A stretch of DNA of 64,000 nucleotides from contig NW_024044459.1 in the NCBI RefSeq assembly GCF_014851395.1, positions 5,867,100 through 5,931,099 on the forward strand, read 5' to 3'. Below the pieces are notes generated by a model. It was not told where the DNA came from, made no database searches, and saw only the letters and a list, made by a program, of their open reading frames with translations. Both the position numbers and the translations under genes were made by a program. Shown here piece by piece: positions 37,701 through 49,804 of this stretch; positions within the stretch are counted from its first letter, which is position 1, and each line of letters begins with the position of its first letter. The stretch is from Micropterus salmoides. Lineage: Eukaryota; Chordata; Actinopteri; Centrarchiformes; Centrarchidae.

Positions 37701-38004
37701 GCAAGCGGCCACTTAAGGAACATTAGCAGAGGAAGGGTAGTTGGGAGTGAGTCTCTAGGGTACTAATATTTGTGTGTGAATACAGCTCCTCATGGTGCGT
37801 CTCCAAAGCAAGAAGGCAGGTTCATAGGAACATAAGCATTACACAAATTTACCTGACACTGTGGAAGTCATGTCTGATTGCCTGATGGTAAACCTTGACT
37901 CACTAAATTTGGTGTGGTTGCAACAGCATATATTGCAAGCAGGGGGTCCAGATGAGGTAATAAAAATGGTAATGGTAAATACAGCAAGAGTTGGAAATAA
38001 AGTT
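34279..38004. other. Non-genic stretch upstream of tcim
   Basis: No gene recognised. Contains TA/CA microsatellites (listed separately) and a poly-A run at 36137-36150. Open frames of 60-91 codons overlap on both strands and have no domain. Distal regulatory elements of tcim could lie here, but nothing marks them in single-species sequence. Confidence 0.5.
34747..34826. repeat. (TA)n(CA)n compound microsatellite
   Basis: A TA run (34747-34764) passes into CA runs at 34765-34779 and about 34800-34812, with TA interruptions. Confidence 0.9.
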
Positions 38005-38009
38005 GTAAA

Positions 38010-38461
38010 TGTCAGGGTTTGTGGGTGAGCGCAGAGGAGGTGAGAGCCAAAACGCAAGACTCAAGAGCAGAGATTAAGTTCAGGGGTTTTAACCCACTAA
38101 AACAGGTTGGAGGCAGGCAAAATCCAAACAGTTCAGGAAACTGAAGGTCAGGCAGCACACTCATCACACGACACAACAGAGTGTATTCACACTGTATTCT
38201 CCCAAATCTTAGAATCAAGAACACAGAGTGGATAAGGGAGACAAGATAACAGGACAACACAGACAACAGACTAGGATAACAGAACAAAAACAGATTAACA
38301 CAGAACCAAACAGACAACAAAGCGGCAGAGCTCACCATAAAAACAGACTGCACATAGGATGACAGACAAGACAGAACCCCAAAACAAAACAGACAGATAA
38401 TCAACTGACCAAAACTCACAGAGTGCAAAACTTAAACATGGCCGACAGGCAGAATGTGACA
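38010..38461 (-). mobile_element. Solo LTR (Ty3/Gypsy-like) with 5-bp target duplication
   Basis: Read on the minus strand, the element starts TGTCACATTCTGCC and ends CACAAACCCTGACA, so it has the TG...CA ends and the short inverted TGTCA/TGACA termini of retroviral-type LTRs. The flanking pentamers are identical: GTAAA at 38005-38009 and at 38462-38466. The 452-bp body is C/T-rich on its sense strand, like many fish Gypsy LTRs. No internal region is adjacent, which makes it a solo LTR left by recombination between two LTRs. The 138-codon open frame inside it is not a gene. Confidence 0.85.
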
Positions 38462-38466
38462 GTAAA

Positions 38467-39295
38467 ATGCTAATCAGTGTCAGATTTTCCAGAAAATGGG
38501 TAAAATCTTACTTGAAGTTCATTGTGACACATTGCGAGCAGATATATAAACCCAGCATGGGTTAGACCTCCTTACAATGAAATCATCAGACAAAAAATAT
38601 ACTTAACTTAAATGAATGCATGACCTATGCAATTGCCTCATAAAGTTTTTAACCATCTTCTTTTGTTTTTATGTCTTGCTCATTTCGTGCATAGAATGCA
38701 CTTACAATGAGCACAGCCCTAAGTTAATAGTTTGGAAACCTGCAGAAAGGCTTTCACAACCTGCTGTGAGCAGCAGCGGCGCCACAATAGTCCGGTAACC
38801 CTTGCACGCAAAGCAGAGGTCATGTTTCCTCTTTCCTCTGCTCCTCCCTCTCTCACTTGATCTGCCCCCCCTCAGGGACTGACCTGTGCATGCAGATTAA
38901 GTGACTGAGTGCTGAGCCCACCAAGGCAAGGCACCATTACAATGAACCTGCTCAATCCGGTTACTGGCGCTGGGTTCACGGCTGGCTGCACCACGGGGGC
39001 CGAAGGCCATATCTACTGTACATCTGTCCACACGATGCTCCCCAGTGAGGATCCTGAACTGTGCCTGCACGTCCGGGTTCTACTGCATCAGGTGGATCAT
39101 ATTAAGGTCACTGTTTTACAGGGTGGTTGCTGAAGGATGGGGGGCTTATTGGGATATTCCATGGATACAGACAATTGTGGCTATCTTACAGCTCCAGGTT
39201 GATGGATAGTTTCAGCTCTGACGCACTCTCCTTTAATGCACCGGTACCTGCTTTTTTATTTTATTTTTGATTAACACTGTTCTCGATATAGACAA
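38467..39295. other. Non-genic stretch, nothing recognised
   Basis: A modestly GC-rich patch around 38820-39060 holds a 74-codon frame without domains. No supported feature. Confidence 0.5.
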
Positions 39296-39892
39296 TATCT
39301 AAACATTGGGAAAATTTCAATGGATGTCTGTGTCTGTCAGTCTGTCCAGCACTTTGGTCCAGACTGAAATATCTTAATGATCACTGGAAATAAAATTTTG
39401 TATAGAAATTCATGTTCTCCAGAAGATGACTCCCAGTAACTTTGGTGATCCTCTGACTTTTCCATTAGAACCACCAGCAGGACAAAGTTTTCGATTATTC
39501 AGTAAAATAGCTTGACATGTATTGATTGACACAACATTTTGTACGGACATTGATGTTCTCCACTGGATGAATCCATAAAATTTGCCACAGATATACGGTG
39601 TCCCTAGAGGATCAATTCTAATGACATTTGTGCCTTAACTTTTCATAGTGCCACCATTGGGAGTGAATTTTAATTTGTCCAGTACTGACAAAACTAGTGA
39701 TGTTCCTATCATCCTCAGCCATACAATTTAGCGATAAAAAGCAACTGTTAGCATGCTAACAGGCTCAACTAAGATGGTGAACCTGGTAAATATTACTTGC
39801 TTAACATCAGCATATTGGCATTGTTGCTGTGAGCAAGTACATCTTTAGAGAGCTGCTAGCGTGGCGGTACATTACGTCTTCTTTTTAATTTC
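39296..39892. repeat. Longest copy of the dispersed 'cctctgacttttcc / gctagc' repeat
   Basis: Contains about two diverged units of roughly 100-120 bp ('tggtccagactgaaatatct', 'attcatgttctccagaagatg', 'tttggtgatcctctgacttttcc', 'accaccagcagg'). The 'gttagcatgctaacaggctc' and 'gctgctagcgtggcgg' end follows. This shows the internal tandem structure and the order of the whole family. Confidence 0.7.
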
Positions 39893-40595
39893 TCCTAGTC
39901 TGAACTGCCCGCAGTATGAAATCCAGAACGAAGTGCAGTGTGTGCTTTAATTTAGTAATATAGATAGACACAAAACACATGATAACAATCTTGGTTGGGG
40001 GTTTAAATGTTAAGGATCAAGTACTACCTACACAGCAGTAATACCCTCATCTCACCACAGTTCAAAGCTCAGGTCAGCATGGAGACCAAAACACTTAAAA
40101 CAAACATGCTCACATACATTGTTACAGTTTCTGTTTATCATTAGCTGAGCCTGCAGAGCAGGGTAGCACAGTAAAGCGCTCTTCACCCCCTTGGTGCACT
40201 GCTGGAGCAGATACCTTACTTAAATACAGTCTTTCACACACTATCAGTTCCTATTGCCTTTATAAGAACATTTGACCCCCCCTTGGCCCTACCTTCATGG
40301 GAGCCTCTGCTTCACAGTCTTGTACTAGTCCATCACTAAACAAGTGGATGCAAATGTGCTGACCCCACATTAAGTTAACCGTAGGAATTGATGGGGTTTG
40401 GTCCAGCGCCAGGTAAAGGAAAGTGCTGGAGCCGGTCGACAGCAGGCCCATTGTTCATTGTGGCGGGAGGGCAAGGTCATAACAGAGAGACACGCAAGTC
40501 TGAATTGATGCACAAGTCATCTGTGGCAGGGGTCTTGAGATATTACACCCTTTCAGAGGAAGTGTCACTCGCATGTCTAGCATGCATCAGAGGCT
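39893..40595. other. Non-genic stretch, nothing recognised
   Basis: No domain-bearing frame and no named repeat. Confidence 0.5.
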
Positions 40596-40892
40596 GACAT
40601 TCTGTTGTGAATCCTATGGGTCACGGGATTCCTGTGGGATGGGAGTCAATTTCACTAATCATCCTGGGACTGGGACGGGACAGAAAAGACTGGGACGGGA
40701 AAAAGTCAATGGGAGTGTGGCGGAGAGGGGGATCATAAGTCCATTTTGTATATGAATAAATGCTACTTTCAGAGTGTATTGTTGGGAACGATATGGGACG
40801 GGAGTCACTCTTCTGGGATTGGGATGGGACAGGAGTTTTTTTATGGGTGCAGGATGAGACAGGAGTGAAAATTCACTCCTATGTCACCCTCT
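40596..40892. repeat. GGGA-rich degenerate repeat
   Basis: Variants of 'gggatgggagtcaatttcac' and 'ctgggactgggacggga' recur at 40620-40705 and 40785-40885. The right end 'cactcctatgtcaccctcta' mirrors a 'gggagtgaa' type motif at the left, so a decayed MITE is likely. G-tracts are dense on the plus strand. Confidence 0.55.
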
Positions 40893-41014
40893 AGTTTGTG
40901 TGGCTCTTAATGCTAAACATTAAACGCTTAATGAAGAAATATAAGAAATATAGCGGTTAAAAGTGCACAAAATATCAAGTTCAGACAGAGGTAGTCTTAG
41001 GCTCAAAATATATT

Positions 41015-41266
41015 TAAAGGAACAGTTTGACATTTTGGAAATATACAATAATTCACTTTCTTGGACAGCTTACATACATACTGAATACAGACTGAAAATA
41101 AACACACAGTTAGCCTGACTCTGTTTTTCATACAGATTCAACAAACTAGAAAAAATATGTTAAGTGTTATTAAGCTTAAGAGGTGCTGGTAGGCAGATTT
41201 TTACCTTCAAACAGAGCCATGCTAGCTGTTTCCTCCTGTTTACAGTCAGTAAGCTAAGTTAATCGG
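41015..41266. repeat. Rearranged second copy of the 29.1-kb repeat family
   Basis: The left half begins 'taaaggaacagtttgacattttgg', and the right half reads 'aggtgctggtaggcagattt', 'cagagccatgctagctgtttcc' and 'cagtaagctaagtt'. The right half is the reverse complement of sequence in the 29.1-29.4 kb copy, so this copy carries an inverted right arm or belongs to a foldback subfamily. Confidence 0.55.
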
Positions 41267-44200
41267 ATATGTCTTCTCGTCCAGTTCTTGCCAAGAAAGC
41301 AAATAAGCGCATTTCCCAAAAATTATCTTTGGGCCTCCCTGCGGTCATTTGTGTAATTTTGAAAAGTAGTAGAATGATTAAAAAGTGTGACTTCAAACCG
41401 AGACATAAAGGAACCATGAAAATTCCTCATCCCTTTTCAAGAAGTGAGACAGACAGGCACTTTCAGCCACATTGCTGCTGAGACAGAGAGGGAAACATCA
41501 GTTGTTTAAAATAAAGCACTTCTAATTTACTGTCCTCTGACATTTATTAGACGACGATTCTGACTGAAAGGTTAGGAGTAACTTCAGGAGACTCTTCCGG
41601 CCCATCAATCCCAGTTTCTTGGAAGCAAAACAAAACAGCTCAAGAGCAAGAGTTACATGACATGTATCATTTTAATAAGACGTCTATGAATGACATGAAG
41701 CAATAGAACTTACAATAAAGAAATAACTCAGTGTAACATGCATTCATGTTGAATACTAGTCATGAAACTAGACAGATTAAAAGGAAGTCTATCAGCTGCT
41801 CCATGAGCTCAGGGAGGTTTAATAGTGCTTACTGTGCTAGCTTGGATGTGGAACTGCGAGTGCGACTAGTTTCAACTTCAGGCTGGTTCAAACCGGTCAG
41901 TTGGTATGACAAATCAGTCTTATGGAGGAGTATACTCACGACTGGGGCCTTGCGTATTCATATCAAAGAGCAAAAAATAGAGAAAGCAAATATCAGTGTC
42001 AAAAATTAAAATGTCTTATCTGAGCTTGGGCCTTTTGATGTCACATGAAACGCCTTCTAAAATATGTGACAACAACAACCACAAAGAGGCAAAAGGCAGA
42101 GGGGAGTTGGAATGGGCGAGAGAGATAAAGAGGGAAACGCAGAAATTAGGTCAACAGTCATTCCATTTCTACAGCATTAGGGAAGAAGCATGCACACTGC
42201 AGTACTAAGGGAGTGACAAGGTTAAGAATATAGCATTAAACTAAAGTGCTGCTGATTGTAAGTCCGTGTTTTGGAGTAGGAACGGACAGCAGGGCCAAAA
42301 TCATCCCCTCGTGCTCCAGTTTGGGCAGCAGCACGTGGCGTAAATAAATAACAGCCATGTGTGTAAGCCTTCATCTTCAAGCTGTCAACATTTCTCCTGC
42401 CAACGCCTAGTAGAAATACAAAGAAAACATAATTTTTCTGTATTATTATACAGCTATTACACAAGAGACAAGGGATGGATACAAAACAACGCAAGAATGG
42501 CTCAAGGACATGTCGTAAATACACAGGCTTTCAAACATTTGAGAAGCTAATCCCAGAGGGGGAGATTTGTTGCAGAGATGGAGGGGTTTGCACACAAGCA
42601 CAACAGAACATAGAAAAACAAAAAAGATGGATCTATCACATGTAGCATGTGTGGTGTTACATATTTACAACATGTACACAGTATCCCCAGGCAACAGAAA
42701 ATGCTGTTAAAAGTTTCATTTGCTGTATTCTGCAATAGATCATCCATCATAAGGAGTGTGATATGACTCTCAAAGTAGCATTTACACTACAGATTCCATT
42801 CATTTTCCTTTTGTTTTGTTTTTTGTGTTTATTTCGGCGGCTCTGTATTGCAGTGCAAATTGGATGTTGGATGAAAAGTACTCAGAGCATTACTTCACTA
42901 AACCCTTGGCTGTAAGACAACATCCCTGCTTTTCATGGTATTAGCCAATTTGTCGTCCAGAGCAGCTTTCATCAGTGGAGCAAGGATGAAGATTTATATA
43001 TATATATATATATATATGTATATAATATTTGTTTTTATAACACAATTAACTTCCAGTGGTGAAATGTAACGAATTACATTTAATGCTGTACAGTGTACTA
43101 ACTTAAGTGCTGTACTTAAGTATAGGTTTGAGGTGTCTTTGTTATTTTTCTAAAGTTACAAGTTACTTTGAAGACTATGGCTTTACAGACAACATGTAGG
43201 TTTGTAGAATATGGGGCTTCACCCACCAACAGTGGTGGGAAGTAGGAACATATAAAGGGTAAGTGCTGTATTTTGCAACCAGGTCCCTATTTTCAACAAT
43301 ACTGGACCAATTTCAAAAACTGTTACCCCAGTTAGTCACATAGACACAAAAACAAAGGAAAATGAGGGTCCAGGTTAAAAAAAACAGCCTTAACCTTTAA
43401 CTAAATTCCTTATTTTTCTTTACCTTTCTGTATAAGATAATAACAAATGTAAAATGTCTGCCTCAGTTGTTTTTAATCTGCTGAATCTGCCCCTCTGTCC
43501 CTGTCTTCAGCCATATTTCCATTTATCCAGGCCATTCTTCATCCATCCACCAGATTCCATCAGACTTTCCCACCAGTTCCAGTCATGTAACTTCTACACG
43601 CACCTTCTCACCTGTTCCTCACTCTTTTTTTACCTGTCAGTATTTATTCCAGCCCCTTTCCCCCAGTCAGCTTGTCAATGTTGTTATTTGGCACGCAGCC
43701 TGTGCTTTCTAGACTCCATAACTTGTACCTGAACCTGTACCTACAAGCCTACCTGCCCCATTCCTTTTTTACCAGTGGACTCTCTGTTACTTCAGTTTGG
43801 ACTGCCATATTTTGCTGCTAATACTTTTAGTAGTATTTATACATTGTTGTAGTGCTACTATTACTTGCTTAAGTAAAGGATCTGAGAACTTCTTCAATCA
43901 CTGACCTCTAATATATATATATATAGTATTAGTTCATAGCAGGTCAGCTTCCCCTCAATCAGCTTAAAATACAGCTTTCATGTCAATGCATCAATAATTA
44001 CAATTCAATTATATTATACCTATAATACTATGTAAGTCTGCAAGAGGCCATTCTGCATAAAGCGTGCTTGATAACTTTAGAACATTTTGCTGATAATAGC
44101 TCACTATTTAGTACTTCTACTTAAGTAAGATTTAAAATGCTGGACTTTTGCTTGTAACATTGTATTTCTATGTTGTGGTTTTGCTAATTTTACTTTTAGA

Positions 44201-46305
44201 CTCTGAGAACCAGTAAAATGCATTGTTTCATTATGTAGGCTGATCACAAATACAGCAGTATTGTCTGTTAACATATGGTCACCCTATCGATGTGTAACTC
44301 TAGGTTTGATGAATAATCCACATTGTCTGATCTTCACCTATTGTCTTAGATGAAGACAAGACACGAAGGGAAACAGATGGTAACTGGCAAACTTTATGTA
44401 GAGGCATCATTTGTATCTCCTTAATGAGTCCGTTCATTAAGAACAATTGGGTCCCTTTCTCCCCAGCCTGAAATGCCAGTAGATGGGATCCGGTCTGTCC
44501 TGTATATGCATGGTGTTGATACCTTTCACCTTTAAAACTCTCCCAATAAAGATCGAGTGACAATGTCATGAGAATAAGGTTAGTACAACAGCTAAAAAGA
44601 TTACATCTGGATACTTGTAGAGTAGTACAGCAGTGATGTGATATGGATCTCGGCCTGCGGGGAAATTAATTGGAAAATCCTGCAGCCTGATTCCTCACTG
44701 ATCAGTCAGGTTAGACCGGCATTGTGGAACAGACTGCAGCGTGGTTGGCAGGACTCCATCAGCTTCATCATTTACGTTGTTGTACTTTCTGTGTGTGCAG
44801 TCTATAAAGTCACATTTTCCACAGAGCCCCGGTCACGTAAGCCTCCCACAGCCCGGCTGTCAACACTGGTGGTGGGCAGATACTGTTCATAAAATCCATC
44901 TCTAGTTGTCATGTTGTGTACTGTTTGTTGAAACATGTCGTTTGGAGAGCAAATACGTCTTCTGTAGTCACAGAGATGCTGATAGTAGTAGAGTGAGTTT
45001 TTAGGACTCCATGTATGACTTACCATGATGAACTTGATGTTGTGTGAGAGCCCGCTACAGGCCGCTCAGGTTCAATGCAGCTGGGTGGTTATAAAATGAA
45101 TGCTGCTCTCTGGTGGTAATGTTGTGATGTGCAAACCAGTGACCAGCAGAAGATTTAACTCGTGGAGAGGTGACAATTCAAATATGGGGCCAGTTATCAC
45201 TCGTCACCAGTATTAATATTAATACTTAATGGCAATCTGAATCAGTCCAATAATCGGAATCCAATAATCAGATTGTCAGATGAATGAGCCCTCCATTATG
45301 AGATCTGCTACTGAAGCAATCAACAGAAATTGATTTTGCATGTAGGTTTATTAGTATTAGTTGACACATAATTTCTAGATGAAATGCACACGTTAAGTTG
45401 ATTGTGCATTGTCAGCACTTCAGTCCTGTTACCTTTAAGTTACAACAATATAATTTTCTCTCTTTTGAAACAATGTGCGTATAAGATGTGACTCATGCCA
45501 TGAGCAGTGGTGAGGTGGAACTACACATCACAGTCTGCTTACAGGTGCAACATTGCAACATGATGGAAAATTTAAAGACTGGCTGATAGATTTGCATATT
45601 AAGAGGTCATATTTGTAGCTCCCTATGGATAATGGAATATGCTTTTATGAATCTAATTTTCATATTTAATAAAAAAAAAATAGAATGTTTCATATGGTTG
45701 TGTGACTGCATGCCTTTGTACCAGGTTTTCCCATTGGGGGTTAATCATTACCATACTCATCCTTTTCTTCATCATTGTGGGAATAAACAAATAAGGAGAA
45801 CTCCTGTTTTGTTTAAATCTAGTGAAGCAAAAGGTCACAGGAGAACAAGAAACAGACATTTACCCAGGAAAATTAATGTTGCTGCAGTAAAGGTCAATAA
45901 ATGACACGGATTAGTTAATGCCTCTAATCATTAAACAAACAAAAGTACAACCTGTCCACAATGCAGTGCTTTTGAATGTGAGAAGAGAAGTGATATACTG
46001 AGTATATGCAGGGAAACTTTATAAACAAAAATGATAAAAATGTAGTTCTCTTCTTGTAGCTAGTGAGGCCCAGCCTACTTGTTTTATAGTAAAAGTTGCC
46101 TTAAGTTAGAGTGAGCTGCATGAGAATAAAGGATTAGTCTCCATAGTCGAGCATGTTGACAATAATTTACCAGTCCTCAAAACAGAAACATGCTTTATTC
46201 TGATGAGAAAAAGATTTTTCCAGAGAAGTTGCTACAGCACAGGATATGTGGTGTGGGTACCGTAAATGAGGTATAACCCTTTATTTGCTCATATTGTACA
46301 CAGTT
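41267..46305. other. Long non-genic stretch
   Basis: No gene found. Open frames up to about 100 codons lack domains. A C/T-rich block at about 43470-43800 resembles other fish LTR-like blocks but has no clear ends. TA repeats lie at 42995-43018 and 43911-43925. Confidence 0.5.
42995..43018. repeat. (TA)n microsatellite
   Basis: About twelve TA units. Confidence 0.9.
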
Positions 46306-46519
46306 GTTAGAATAGGAACATAAGTAAGTTCACTGTACTTACATAGCACTTTTCAATACCAGGGTTTCAAACTGCTTCACAGTTACAAAAAGGACAATAC
46401 AAACATTTAAATAAATAATTAGCAAATAAACACAAAAGCTGTTTGAGGAATGATAACAAAATTGGGCGAGTAAGCAAAAATAAAATGCCTTTGAGAATAA
46501 ATGGGTTTTGAGATCAGAT

Positions 46520-47979
46520 TTAAAGAGGTGGTATTATGCTCATTTTCAGGTTCAAAATCTTAATTAAGGGTTATACCAGAACAGGTTTACATGGTTTCAT
46601 TTTCAAGAAACACCATATTTTTGTCATACTGCACATTGCTGCAGCTCCTCTTTTCACCCTGTGTGTTGTACGCTCTGCTCTTGAGCTACAGAGTGATGCA
46701 TCTTACTTGTACAAAATCTTTGCTGGGAGTTGCACATGTGCTGTTCCCAGGTAAGGACTACTAGCCAATCAGACGCAGAGAAGGGTGGGTCGTAAGAAAC
46801 AAGGTAGTGTGATCCAAATCAAAGCCACTTCAGACTACCACTACAAAAATCATCATATTTCAACTAAATTTTACATAAAAATTGGCCAAACAATTTGAAC
46901 GTTTGCTCAGTAGCTTTCACATCAGGAGTAACGTTAGCATTATAGCTATAACTTTAGCTGTGTTAGCCAACGTTTACAACAACTCCGCACTTGAACAGTC
47001 TGTGAAGTTACATTGCCGTGTTTATTTTAAATATAATTCACAACCAATAAAGCATACTTACAGGTTGACTCTCCGTTTTCCATTGCAGATAGTACGTAGC
47101 GTGTCGTCATAGCAACGCCACACACAACTGCCGCAACATGTTCAATGCGACACACACACCAGCGATCCACACAGCTTTCTCTTTTATAAGTTAAAACATT
47201 TCAACATTCCTCAGAATGTAAAGACAGATAAGTGGTATGAAAACCTTCCAGCTGTGTTTTCTCTGCCGTTGTTGCTGCAGCGGTCTGTGTGACGGCGGGA
47301 GCAGAGGGCTCTGTGAGCGGGCGGCTGACCGGCCTCACACGCAGCCACTTGCTGAGCTCCTCAACTCCGAAAATATTCAAGCACATTTTTGTTCACCATC
47401 ACTTCTCGTAAAACTGTCAATATTCAAAATCTACACAGCTCATTTCTCACGATTTTAGTGATGAAATTCCACACGAAACTGTAAAATATAAAACTTGCTG
47501 GCCTCAGTCTCAGAATATTCTCTCTGACCAGTCAGCAGTCTGTCGTGTATTCTAGTTACATTTTAGTATCCCTAAGCTCGCTTGGAACCTCGACGGAGGT
47601 GAGGTGATACGAAAAAAAGTACCTGGAAGCAGGTACAGGTACAACATTTCTACAATGGAAAACCAAACAAAGGTGAGTCGAGCCAAAGGGCCTCCGCTCA
47701 CACTAGCTTGGTTTGAGGGCGTGCCTGACCCCGCTTGCTGCTTGGCAAGCTTTATGACGCGTTTTCCTTGTGATGTCACAGTGAAGGAAGTGAAGGGCTG
47801 GACTACAAACGAGTTGTTTTCAGGCAGTTCAGAGCAGAGTTTTCTGTGGGAGATGGGAACTCCCTTTTGAGCTGGACTTTGGGCTTCTTCACTTTGCAAA
47901 CCTATTACATGCACAAAAAAGATATACAACTCAATAAAGGAGAGGGGGAAAGCCAAAAAGCATAATACCACCTCTTTAA
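46520..47979. mobile_element. TTAA-flanked DNA transposon, copy B (inverted relative to copy A)
   Basis: The element (46524-47975) has the same perfect 16-bp inverted termini AGAGGTGGTATTATGC / reverse complement as copy A, with TTAA on both sides (46520-46523 and 47976-47979). Its left half corresponds to the right half of copy A read backwards (for example 'cgaggcc...gtgcctgacccc' at 47690-47740 against 16540-16600). It lacks the extra block of copy A. The 189-codon minus-strand open frame across its right end runs from LINE sequence into the element and is not a gene. Confidence 0.85.
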
Positions 47980-48504
47980 AACAAAGAGAGAGACTGTTCC
48001 ATATGGAGCAAAAGTTCAGGCGCCTGTAAGTGTGTAACTGTGTAACTGTGAGTGGAGCAAAACCAGGAGTCCTTGTTCTAGTGGACAGAATCAGCAACTC
48101 AATGTTACAGGGTGGAGCCAAGTTGTGTAGTGCCTTAAAATGATCATCATTGGTTTTTTTCTTTTTTAAATAAAAGCATTTAAACTGGAATCTTTAATTC
48201 AACAAGAAGCCAGTATATTGGAACGAGTGCTGGCATAATATGGACACGTGAAAGGTCTTTGTATGTGATCTGGCAGCAGAAAGTTTAACTAAATGTAAAC
48301 ATGCTACAGCTTCTTATCTTGAATAAGAATACAGAGCAGTACAGTTGTGAAGACATAAGGAGACAAACAATGGATGAATTGTTCAAGCTGTTGGAAAGAT
48401 AAGAAGGGACGCAGTTTGGCAATGTTCCTGAACTGACTGAATAACTGAGAAAAGATTTTTTTTAACTGACTGGTAAGGCCTAGGAAGCGTGCGCAGCACT
48501 GTCT

Positions 48505-49215
48505 GTAGAGAATGGGCTTAATTATGACCAAGTTAAGCGTGCTATCCTGAGAGTTTACGAGTTGGTGCTGGAGGCATACCGACAGCGTTTTCACAGACTT
48601 TGGAAGACCCGATCAAACCTTTACAGATTTTGCTCGTGAAAAGGGTATCCTCTTTGATAGATAGAGTGCAGTCTCATAAACGGACACAAGAGATTGGTCT
48701 GTCTGATTCAACTGCTGCTTCTGTTTTTCCTAAAGAAAGCATGATGGTCCGGTGAGGCTGAGACTGTAACGGACTCCGTGAGTGAGTCTGGCGCTGTTAC
48801 ACCTTTGCCTCTCGCTCACGATGCTTCGATTAAAGCTCCAAGATGCCATCCTTCCATGGTCAAATGTGTGAGACCTACGTCAGTTGCAGAGAAAACAGAG
48901 GGGAAGGGCAACCAAAAACTCGACACTTTAAAGAAGGAGTCCTTGAGTTTTAGCCCAGCTGCAGTTCTGTTAGACCATAGAGTGCGTGGTCCACCAAAGG
49001 TGTTAAATGAGGAGATAAGTGACGTGTCTCCCAAAACTAACTTGTTGTTTTTAGTGTCCCTGTTCAGGGAGCGATTACAGCATGCTGTCAAGTCGGCGAC
49101 GGAATTGTTTTCCTCCTCACAGGTCTGTGTGGCCACAAAGAAGGTGAAAACAGTCTGTCTGGCCTATAGAGGGTATGCGCATGATGTCACAGAACGCAGT
49201 TACGCTCACTAAGTG
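48505..49215 (+). pseudogene. Ty3/Gypsy retrotransposon fragment: gag joined to integrase end
   Basis: The first part (about 48530-48660) encodes 'AILRVYELVLEAYRQRF' and, one frame on, 'DFAREKGILFDR', the SCAN-like part of Gypsy gag. The frame from 48778 encodes 'LLDHRVRGPPKVLNEEIS' followed by 'LVSLFRERLQHAVKSA' and 'SSSQVCVATKK', which matches the region C-terminal to the integrase core. The protease, reverse transcriptase, RNase H and integrase core that should lie between are missing. Frameshifts and stops interrupt both parts. It is a dead, internally deleted copy with no LTRs seen beside it. Confidence 0.7.
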
Positions 49216-49724
49216 GCAGGAAGACGAGCAGCAGTGTTAGCTTGAATCAGCTAAAACACAAACATCACATCTAAAATGGGAAAGAGCTGGACCACTGGTT
49301 CTTTGGTAAGCAGTAAGCTGTCGAGTCCGACTGCCTTTAATTTGAGCAAATAATCACTTGTTTTACTCTTGGTTTGCTAAACGTAGCCATGGTAACAGAT
49401 ATTTTGCCACTCAGTCCAGCGTGTTCCGGAAGAGGAAGTGACATCAACGCAGACCCTCTATTGTGTTGCATCCTGTGTTGTTTGATTTACTTAATATAAT
49501 TCACATTGTCTCTGGTGTGGGCAGAGATCGTTTTTAGTTGATTAAACACCTTTTTGTTACTTTGATTAGAATACATACATTAACTTGTTTTGAGTCATCC
49601 CTGGTTTTTCCACCCGGTTATTTATCTCTTTCTTTGTCCCACACCCCTAGACAAGCCGGGGACGTAACAGACGCGATGGAACCTAAGTGCTGCTTCAAAA
49701 ATTTAGTGAAGAAAATTTCTTCCC

Positions 49725-49804
49725 GGGATTGGCGACCTGTCCAGGGTGTACCCCGCCTTTCGCCACCCTGTACGCAGGATAAGCGATTGACAATGGATGG
49801 ATGG
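49725..49804 (+). mobile_element. LINE 3'-tail fragment with (GGAT)n end
   Basis: 'gggattggcgacctgtccag', 'ggtgtaccccgcctttcgcc' and 'tgtacgcaggataagcg' precede 'ggatggatgg'. This is the plus-strand counterpart of the fragment at 31391-31494 and carries the same kind of tetranucleotide tail as the RTE-like LINE at 13.5 kb. Confidence 0.7.

Noticed and set aside
38012..38428. 138-codon minus-strand open frame
   Set aside because: It lies wholly inside the solo LTR with target duplications; the C/T-rich strand stays open by composition.
47552..48121. 189-codon minus-strand open frame, the longest in the window
   Set aside because: It runs from LINE-derived sequence across the end of TTAA-element copy B. 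It has no domain, and copy A contains a broken version.
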